Source: Cytophagales bacterium (lineage in GTDB: Bacteria > Bacteroidota > Bacteroidia > Cytophagales > Cyclobacteriaceae). From it: a stretch of DNA of 5,120 nt. Every line of letters begins with the position of its first letter. Positions within the stretch are counted from its first letter, which is position 1. A program made the position numbers and the translations under genes. Shown here piece after piece: positions 1 to 4,512 of this stretch. Where the stretch lies: the NCBI GenBank assembly GCA_003541895.1, contig DPLR01000491.1, forward strand, positions 1 through 5,120. Direction: 5' to 3'. Below the pieces are notes generated by a model. The model searched no databases. It was given only the letters and a program-made list of their open reading frames with translations, and was not told where the DNA came from.

Positions 1-2
1 AT

Positions 3-473
3 GCGGATATTTGGAAAGTGGGCGTTAACTTGTCGCTGCGCATCAGTGACCTGCTCACCCTCAAGTACGCTGACTTGAATTTTGAGGAGCGCTCGTTAAA
101 GCTGACCGAAGCCAAAACCGGCAAACTGAAGACGATTCGATTAAACTCCGCCGCAATCCTGGTCATTGTCAGACGGCAACAAGAAAATCCTGCCGATACC
201 TGGCTGTTTCAAGTCCACAGCAACCGGGCCAAAGACAAACCGGTGAGCCGGGTTTCAGTCAGTCGCGTTTTTAAAGAAGCCGGGGAACTGTTAGGGCTAA
301 CGATAAACACCCACAGTATGCGTAAATCACGCGGTATGGCCATGTATAGGGATGGCGTGCCGGTTGAAAAGATTGCCAAAGTGCTGAATCACTCGAACAC
401 GACGTCAACACTTCGCTATTTGGGGATTACCCAAGAGGAAGTGTTAAAGACTTATGATGATTATGAGCTTTGA
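3..473 (+). CDS. Tyrosine recombinase (phage-integrase family), C-terminal catalytic part; 5' end outside window
   Basis: This is a site-specific recombinase that would cut and rejoin DNA through a tyrosine-phosphodiester intermediate, typically moving an island, cassette or prophage. The reading frame is open to the left edge, so the N-terminus is missing; the GTG at 18 is internal, not the start. The catalytic set is visible. Arg I lies in LRISDLL (codon 39-41), the beta-hairpin Lys in EAKTGK, the HxxR box in THSMRKSRG, the second His in LNHSN, and the nucleophilic Tyr in TLRYLGI (codon 417-419). The His-to-Tyr spacing of nine residues matches XerC/D-type enzymes. All key residues are present, so the enzyme is probably active. 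Seventeen residues follow the Tyr, a normal short tail. It is more balanced in base composition than the DNA to its right. It may be a short, catalytic-domain-only recombinase, but that cannot be judged here. The family call is secure; the element it serves is not known. Confidence 0.93.
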   Translation, partial: ADIWKVGVNLSLRISDLLTLKYADLNFEERSLKLTEAKTGKLKTIRLNSAAILVIVRRQQENPADTWLFQVHSNRAKDKPVSRVSVSRVFKEAGELLGLTINTHSMRKSRGMAMYRDGVPVEKIAKVLNHSNTTSTLRYLGITQEEVLKTYDDYEL

Positions 474-569
474 TAATGCGATCAATTCAACAAATGCTGC
501 CAAATCCAGAAAGTTTTACCGGCTCACCTTACCAGTTCTTATTGCCTTAAGTTGGTAGCCCCAAATTTT

Positions 570-592
570 ATACGAATCCTTGCGCCCACCTT
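570..592 (-). repeat. Left arm of an imperfect 23-bp inverted repeat
   Basis: On the minus strand this arm reads AAGGTGGGC, then GCAAGG, then ATTCGTAT. It matches the plus-strand sequence at 1295-1317 at 18 of 23 positions without gaps, including a perfect 9-bp block (584-592 against 1295-1303). It starts 8 bp beyond the stop codon of the minus-strand gene, so the two arms bracket that gene. A looser version of the block (GCTCACCTT, 522-530) lies 50-60 bp further left. Possible roles are recombination sites or the ends of a small mobile cassette. Shared ancestry of duplicated coding remnants is also possible. Confidence 0.55.
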
Positions 593-600
593 TTTGACGC

Positions 601-1182
601 TCAAAATCTTATCCCTAAAATTTCACCCGTTTCGGAAGTTGCTGATTGGGAGAAGGTATTATGAAATTGACCATTTAGCCAAACATACATTGGCGGCCAA
701 AAACTCCTTTCCCTTACCAGACTCAAAACTTCCTCAAAAGCATCAGGTGTTTTTTTGCCTGTTAACCGGAAAAAACTATAGTTCATCATATCTTCTTCAA
801 AACCTTGTCTCAATTCATCTTCCGATTCTAGGTTTTTTATCGGAATTCCGTCGTCATCTTGCATCTCACCATATTGGCGATACATATCTTCTTGGCAAAT
901 CCAAAAAGCATATTCATCCTCGACGAATAAATTTTCTTCATCATAGAAATCATCAGTGTCTTTTATATCCATAGCAATAATGACACCAGATCGATAGGCG
1001 GTTTCAGTTGGCTCAATGCGTTTGTAACTTTCGCAAACGTGGTGCCAATGATTGAATTTTGCTCGCTGAGCAATCTTATCCAAGGCTTGTGTATGGGTGA
1101 TGCCTTCTTCCTGCTTCAATTTACGGGCTTTTTGCTTTAGATGCTCAACATCTTTCGATGTTAGTAATATTTGAATGTTCAT
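601..1182 (-). CDS. Hypothetical acidic protein with an N-terminal helical LKxKARxLK...FxxW motif
   Basis: I do not recognise the full 193-residue protein. Residues about 9-50 form a predicted helical module of the pattern KQKARKLKQEEGI, then ALDKIAQRAKFNHWHHV. Modules of this kind (basic helix, ITxxQAxxxIA, then GF/KFxxWxxL/V) recur in many plasmid- and island-borne accessory proteins, but their function is not settled. Residues about 70-135 are strongly acidic (DIKDTDDFYDEENLFVEDE, then further Asp/Glu clusters). The C-terminal part is rich in Trp, Phe and Tyr. There is no signal peptide or membrane segment, so a cytosolic protein is likely. I chose ATG at 1182 because AAAAGG lies about 11 nt upstream on the minus strand. 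An upstream GTG at 1224 would add 14 residues but has no ribosome site. It is transcribed away from the operon and flanked by inverted repeat arms, as if a cassette. A role as antitoxin or single-gene accessory trait is speculation. Confidence 0.72.
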   Translation of the reverse strand: MNIQILLTSKDVEHLKQKARKLKQEEGITHTQALDKIAQRAKFNHWHHVCESYKRIEPTETAYRSGVIIAMDIKDTDDFYDEENLFVEDEYAFWICQEDMYRQYGEMQDDDGIPIKNLESEDELRQGFEEDMMNYSFFRLTGKKTPDAFEEVLSLVRERSFWPPMYVWLNGQFHNTFSQSATSETGEILGIRF

Positions 1183-1294
1183 TTTAAAACGCCTTTTATT
1201 TAGTTGCGTTTCAATAGTGCCCACTGCTACAGATTCACAACATAAGGAATCTTAAAATTAATAAAGGTAGTTAATCGTCTCGTCCGAGTTCGCC

Positions 1295-1317
1295 AAGGTG
1301 GGCAGCAGGCTTCGAAT
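1295..1317 (+). repeat. Right arm of the imperfect 23-bp inverted repeat
   Basis: Reads AAGGTGGGC, AGCAGG, CTTCGAAT, and pairs with the reverse complement of 570-592 (18/23 identical, first nine bases perfect). It lies about 110 bp upstream of the start of the minus-strand gene. Directly overlapping it, AGGC and GCCT (1307-1310 and 1320-1323) form a short hairpin around TTCGAATCA. Together the arms delimit a segment of about 750 bp carrying one gene, compatible with a small mobile or exchangeable cassette. No target-site duplication or classical integron attC core was identified. Confidence 0.55.
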
Positions 1318-1420
1318 CAGCCTTACTGTTCATTTTAAGTAAATATTTTACAGATGGCAATAGGTCTACAATTCTTGCTAAAAAAGAACTAAGGGTTTAC
1401 CCCAGGAATGACTGCTTAAC

Positions 1421-1451
1421 TTAATCACTGCGATCTTACTACGGTGATTAA
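1421..1451. promoter_or_regulatory. Palindrome TTAATCAC / GTGATTAA (possible operator)
   Basis: Perfect 8-bp arms at 1421-1428 and 1444-1451 are separated by 15 bp. Inner CG/CG pairs could extend the stem with a 2-nt bulge. The downstream side is A-rich rather than T-rich on the plus strand, and no T run follows on the minus strand, so it does not look like an intrinsic terminator for either gene. Its position, about 140 bp upstream of the probable operon promoter, fits a regulator-binding site. No regulator gene is visible in the window. Confidence 0.35.
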
Positions 1452-1567
1452 AATAAAAAATAGAAAAATTCTTTATATATTTTCTTCTTATTTTTCAATG
1501 AAATACAATATCAAAAAAATCATAGATTTTACGAACAAAATATTTCACCACATACTGATTATAACTA

Positions 1568-1630
1568 TTTGATTTTTAATAACTGAATTATAATTAAATT
1601 GTTTTATTATGTTATTGCAACATCTATAAT
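1568..1630 (+). promoter_or_regulatory. Probable sigma-70-type promoter(s) of the RiPP operon
   Basis: Two perfect TATAAT hexamers lie at 1589-1594 and 1625-1630 in a very AT-rich stretch. Their -35 partners are weak: TTTGAT at 1568-1573 (15-bp spacer) for the first and TTTTAT at 1602-1607 (17-bp spacer) for the second. Either would give a short leader, about 60 or 25 nt, before the precursor start. Perfect -10 matches are easy to find by chance in such AT-rich DNA, so which one is used, if either, is open. Confidence 0.4.
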
Positions 1631-1654
1631 AGAATTCATATTTTTTAGCTTATC

Positions 1655-1658
1655 GGAG
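1655..1658 (+). promoter_or_regulatory. Ribosome binding site GGAG of the precursor gene
   Basis: GGAG lies 3 nt before ATG 1662 and 6 nt before a second ATG at 1665, which is the better spacing. It decides that the peptide starts here and not at the upstream in-frame TTG (1599). It is the only clear Shine-Dalgarno sequence in the operon. The three downstream genes lack obvious ones, which fits high expression of the substrate and coupled, lower translation of its enzymes. Confidence 0.6.
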
Positions 1659-1661
1659 CAA

Positions 1662-1841
1662 ATGATGCAAAAAATAAATCAAGCCATACAGGAAAATGCC
1701 ATCAAAAAAAGCATCCCTACCGAATTATTCATGACTAATGTTGCTAGTCCTACATTGGCGAGACTTATTGAAGAAGTAAAAAATGACAATCAATCAACAC
1801 TTCACGCTTACGATAGAGTACACAACCGTCATAACCGCTAA
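1662..1841 (+). CDS. Putative RiPP precursor peptide, triceptide-like, with YDR-V-HNR-HNR core
   Basis: This encodes a 59-residue peptide (58 if translation starts at ATG 1665) with no signal peptide or membrane segment. Residues 1-48 look like a leader: a charged Lys/Gln/Glu/Asn-rich start, then PTELFMTN, then SPTLARLIEEVKND, which could form a recognition helix. The last ten residues, YDRVHNRHNR, contain three consecutive aromatic-X-Arg motifs: Y50-D-R52, H54-N-R56 and H57-N-R59. Three-residue cyclophane-forming radical SAM enzymes join an aromatic ring at position 1 to the beta-carbon of the residue at position 3, and Tyr- and His-containing motifs are reported substrates in that class. 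The ending at the last Arg, with no follower, matches C-terminal cores of such peptides. The maturase gene follows after 14 nt. Extending the frame to TTG 1599 would add a hydrophobic stretch, but GGAG at 1655 argues against it. There is no double-Gly cleavage site, so leader removal is unexplained. The precursor role is inferred from motif and context. Confidence 0.8.
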   Translation: MMQKINQAIQENAIKKSIPTELFMTNVASPTLARLIEEVKNDNQSTLHAYDRVHNRHNR

Positions 1842-1855
1842 TTAATTTAGCCTTA

Positions 1856-2980
1856 ATGGTTGAAATTGATACGATCCTGCTTAAGGTTGCAAGTCAATGC
1901 AACATTAACTGCGGTTACTGTTATGTGTACAACATGGGAGACGATAGCTGGGCGGACATGCCTAATTTTATTTCCCACGACACAATTAAAGCAGTATCAA
2001 AAGAACTTGGAGAACTTCGGACTAATCAACAGCGTACATTTGCTATAGTTCTTCATGGTGGTGAGCCTCTTTTACTGGGAGCTCGCCGATTAGAAACCCT
2101 ACTGCACTCTCTTCGAACAGCAATACCTGAACACTACTGTATAAGTATTCAAACGAATGGAATGCTTATTTCGGACAAAATCCTTGATCTTTGTTCAAAA
2201 TTTAAAACGTCAATATCTGTAAGCCTTGATGGGCCAGAAATCACCCATGATGCTAACCGTGTCGGGCATCATGGCGAAGGTACTTTTCATCGCGCATTAA
2301 CGGGTATTGAAAAACTTAAGTCTCATCCTGATGCGGCATTTTTATTTGCTGGCCTCCTCGCTGTTATCGACCCAAATTCAAATCCACATGTCATCTACAA
2401 TTTCTTTAAATCAGTTGGCACACCAAATGTAGATTTTCTTTACAGAGATGGTAATCATGACAAATTTCCTGTTGGAAAAACCTCGTTTCATAGCACCGAA
2501 TACGGTAATTGGTTAGCCTCACTATTAGATATTTATCTAGCCGATCAGACTCCTATTAAAATAAGAATACTTGACGACATTATCAGACTTACCCTTGGCG
2601 GGATAGGCATAAAAGAGGGGATTGGCATTACTGATTTCGGCATTGCTGTTATTGATACCGATGGCACCGTAACAAAAAATGACACATTGAAAAGCTCATA
2701 TAAAGGGGCAGACCGCTTTTTGGAAAACTGGAATGTCCATACTCACCGTTTAATTGATATATTCTCTTCAAGCGAATTCGCTGACGCCCATAAACTGCAA
2801 CGTCCGACTTCATTAACATGTCAAACATGTCCTGAACTGCGGATATGTGGCGGAGGAATGCCTTTACACAGATGGAAAACAGGAACGGAATATGCTAATC
2901 CGTCTGTTTATTGCAACGATCAGCTACACCTTATAAATAAAGTAAAGACTATACTTTTCGGACTTGAAAAATGCGCATAG
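1856..2980 (+). CDS. Radical SAM/SPASM peptide maturase (FxsB/triceptide-type, probable cyclophane-forming enzyme)
   Basis: This 374-residue cytosolic iron-sulfur enzyme probably makes C-C cross-links in the upstream peptide. The radical SAM cluster motif CNINCGYC is at residues 15-22 (Cys15, 19, 22), followed by YVYNMGDDSW, which resembles FxsB-like maturases. GGEP is at 68-71, QTNG at 99-102 and SLDGP at 123-127, as in AdoMet-radical barrels. The C-terminal SPASM-type region has Cys322-X2-Cys325-X5-Cys331-GGG and Cys353 in NPSVYC, very like the FxsB ending. The CX9-15GX4C part of a full SPASM domain is not seen, so one auxiliary cluster is more likely than two. An extra Cys373 sits next to the C-terminus. 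ATG 1856 is chosen because it opens the conserved N-terminal strand just before the CxxxCxxC loop; there is no clear ribosome site, and translation may depend on the precursor. The enzyme family is secure. The cyclophane chemistry is inferred from the substrate motifs and family resemblance. Confidence 0.92.
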   Translation: MVEIDTILLKVASQCNINCGYCYVYNMGDDSWADMPNFISHDTIKAVSKELGELRTNQQRTFAIVLHGGEPLLLGARRLETLLHSLRTAIPEHYCISIQTNGMLISDKILDLCSKFKTSISVSLDGPEITHDANRVGHHGEGTFHRALTGIEKLKSHPDAAFLFAGLLAVIDPNSNPHVIYNFFKSVGTPNVDFLYRDGNHDKFPVGKTSFHSTEYGNWLASLLDIYLADQTPIKIRILDDIIRLTLGGIGIKEGIGITDFGIAVIDTDGTVTKNDTLKSSYKGADRFLENWNVHTHRLIDIFSSSEFADAHKLQRPTSLTCQTCPELRICGGGMPLHRWKTGTEYANPSVYCNDQLHLINKVKTILFGLEKCA

Positions 2981-3573
2981 CCGACAAGCAACTTCTGGAT
3001 ATGGAGAATACCGAAGTATTTGCAATGCCTTTCCCTTACTTCGTTTGCAATCAAGCTATTTCGACTCAATTATGCTCAGAACTATTAACTTGGTTTGAAA
3101 ACGATGCGCCGTGGAAACTCGTTGAAACCGACTTTTATGAACAATATGAATTTAGTTTTTTTGATGTTCAGTTGCCGTCTGAAATTTCGTTTTTAACTTC
3201 TCCTGAATATCTATCCCAAGTGAAGAATCAGGTTGAGCGTTTATTCTCAGTTAAACTTGAAACTCGCATCGATTTTACTGCCCATAAACTAATTTCAGGT
3301 CAACGTATCCGTATTCATAATGACTACATTCCAGGCTGTGAAACCCATCGCTTGTTGATTCAATTAAATAGGGGATGGGAAGATGAAAATGGCGGAATGT
3401 TAATATTTTTTAATAGCAAAAGTCCCAGCGATATACATAAGATATTTCGTCCAGCGCATAATAGCTCAGTTGGTTTTGCAATTTCTCCTGACTCTCATCA
3501 CGCAGTGTCTACGATACATAAAAGTGAACGATTTACATTAGTCTATTCCTTTTATCAGCAAGCAGATGAGTAG
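2971..3573 (+). CDS. 2-oxoglutarate/Fe(II)-dependent oxygenase, prolyl 4-hydroxylase-like
   Basis: This 200-residue double-stranded beta-helix oxygenase would couple 2-oxoglutarate decarboxylation to hydroxylation, most simply of the operon's peptide. The metal triad is visible: His116 and Asp118 in IRIHNDYIPG and a distal His in DSHHAVSTI (His177 best fits HxVxxI; His176 is the alternative). Arg187 in SERFTLVYSFY is the expected 2-oxoglutarate carboxylate anchor. LLIQLNRGW and GGMLIFF between them match the usual core strands. All catalytic residues are present. The start ATG 2971 overlaps the maturase stop by 10 nt, indicating translational coupling; ATG 3001 is an alternative that would drop ten residues. 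There is no signal peptide, so it acts in the cytosol. The family is confident; the substrate is inferred from the operon. Candidate positions are the beta-carbons of Asp51, Asn55/58 or His in the core, none of which can be chosen from sequence. Confidence 0.87.
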   Translation: MRIADKQLLDMENTEVFAMPFPYFVCNQAISTQLCSELLTWFENDAPWKLVETDFYEQYEFSFFDVQLPSEISFLTSPEYLSQVKNQVERLFSVKLETRIDFTAHKLISGQRIRIHNDYIPGCETHRLLIQLNRGWEDENGGMLIFFNSKSPSDIHKIFRPAHNSSVGFAISPDSHHAVSTIHKSERFTLVYSFYQQADE

Positions 3574-4435
3574 TCTTCAGAATTTAATTTTTTCCGCCAT
3601 TGAAAACCCTTCATCTCCGGTGTGGTTTCCAGAATTAACTGAACAATTAGTAACCTATGGTTGGAAAAATATTCACGAAAAATACGGGCTTCAAGAAGAC
3701 AATTATTCGACCGAAGCAATATTTCATGGACGTATAGGCAATTCAATAAACACCACTACTCGTTTAAGTCCTACTATTCAGAATAGCACTAGCCCATTGC
3801 GGTCAATTAACATTTGCCCGATGCCTGAAGAGATAGTGGTTATGTACTCTGATTCTGGTGCAAAACCTTATTCATCCGAGATACTGCAAAACTCAACAGT
3901 TTTACAATGTTTGCAGGAATCTCTGGAAATTTTAGCCAAAATACCAACTGTCTATGTAACAGTTTCCCGTCTTGTAGCCTGCTTGCATATTCTTCAGCCG
4001 GAGGATGATGATTTTGACATCAGCTATAGTCTTCCAAATATACCGTTCTCTATATTTGTTTCAGTTCCCAGTAGGCGAATGGAAAACGATGTGTTGCGAG
4101 TTGCAGAGGCCATTTTGCATGAAGCGATGCATCTGCAATTAACATTGATTGAACAGTTTGTTCTGATGATTATCGAGACAAATGAGAAATATTTCTCGCC
4201 ATGGAAAAATGAACATAGACATCCAAGAGGAGTACTTCACGCAATCTATGTATTTTGTGTGATTAAACAGTTTTTTGAATTACTTATAAAACAAAATATT
4301 TCAACATCATCCATTCAGTATCTGAATAAACGATGTGATGTAATTTCAAATCAATTAGAAGAAATTAGTGATTTTATGAATTGTCCATTTTTTACTGAAG
4401 CTGGAAAGTCATTAATAAATAGACTTTTTATTTGA
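3566..4435 (+). CDS. HExxH-motif putative peptide-modifying protein (peptide beta-hydroxylase-type family)
   Basis: This 289-residue protein carries HEAMH at residues 185-189 within EAILHEAMHLQLTL. About 35 residues later comes SPWKNEHRHPRGVLHAIYVF, with His225 as the likely third metal ligand. That pairing (HExxH, then SPW...R...GVLH.xYVF) is the signature of the family first noted as HEXXH putative peptide-modification proteins beside FxsB-type radical SAM genes. It is now often annotated as a 2-oxoglutarate-dependent peptide beta-hydroxylase family. So despite the zinc-protease-like motif, peptide oxidation is the more likely job; leader proteolysis remains an alternative and would fill a gap in the pathway. 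The N-terminal 170 residues lack recognisable motifs. Its ATG overlaps the preceding stop by 8 nt, so it is the fourth, coupled gene of the operon. There is no signal peptide or membrane segment. Family call good, exact reaction unknown. Confidence 0.83.
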   Translation: MSSLQNLIFSAIENPSSPVWFPELTEQLVTYGWKNIHEKYGLQEDNYSTEAIFHGRIGNSINTTTRLSPTIQNSTSPLRSINICPMPEEIVVMYSDSGAKPYSSEILQNSTVLQCLQESLEILAKIPTVYVTVSRLVACLHILQPEDDDFDISYSLPNIPFSIFVSVPSRRMENDVLRVAEAILHEAMHLQLTLIEQFVLMIIETNEKYFSPWKNEHRHPRGVLHAIYVFCVIKQFFELLIKQNISTSSIQYLNKRCDVISNQLEEISDFMNCPFFTEAGKSLINRLFI

Positions 4436-4512
4436 TTAAACGACAATACTATAAAATTGATACTATCATTTGTTTGTTTTTATTTCCATTTTTTAAACCT
4501 GTAGCTTTATAT
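4436..4512. other. Short AT-rich gap after the operon
   Basis: These 77 bp separate the HExxH gene from the ATPase gene. There is no hairpin followed by a T run, so no intrinsic terminator is evident despite the T-rich tract at 4468-4494. TTGATA (4457-4462) could be a -35 element, but the matching -10 (TTATTT, 4480-4485) is poor. Whether the ATPase is co-transcribed with the operon or has its own promoter cannot be settled from sequence. Confidence 0.4.

Larger units (their letters stand above)
1225..1661. other. Non-coding spacer between divergent genes
   Basis: This stretch of over 400 bp separates the minus-strand gene from the plus-strand operon. I see no credible gene in it. It contains a relatively GC-rich patch (about 1275-1322) that includes the right arm of the inverted repeat. 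It also holds a palindrome at 1421-1451 and then a very AT-rich stretch (1450-1655) that probably holds the operon promoter. The patch around 1280-1340 can be read as SSEFAKVGSRLRISL in one frame. The other repeat arm reads as KKVGARIRIKF on its own strand, so both arms could be remnants of related coding sequence. Confidence 0.6.

Noticed and set aside
480..600. Integron attC site after the minus-strand gene
   Set aside because: I could not find paired RYYYAAC and GTTRRRY core sites with a matching stem; only the 23-bp inverted repeat arm is supported.
552..974. Plus-strand open frame of 140 codons
   Set aside because: It lies antisense to the minus-strand acidic protein, starts at a weak TTG, and its translation has no domain-like pattern. 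The minus-strand frame has a helical motif and a plausible ribosome site.
1421..1451. Intrinsic terminator
   Set aside because: The stem is AT-rich and is not followed by a T run on either strand.
1599..1661. N-terminal extension of the precursor giving a hydrophobic, signal-like start
   Set aside because: The start would be TTG without a ribosome site, and it overlaps the probable promoter region. GGAG at 1655 supports ATG 1662 or 1665.
1860..2048. 62-codon frame inside the radical SAM gene
   Set aside because: It is an out-of-frame shadow covering the conserved CxxxCxxC coding region; nothing supports independent expression.
3555..3746. Minus-strand frame across the oxygenase/HExxH junction
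   Set aside because: It is antisense to two well-supported coupled genes and has no recognisable features.
3566..4435. HExxH protein as a secreted zinc metalloprotease
   Set aside because: It has no signal peptide or propeptide, and the downstream SPW...GVLHAIYVF pattern with neighbouring FxsB-type maturase points to the peptide-modification family. Leader cleavage is kept only as an alternative.
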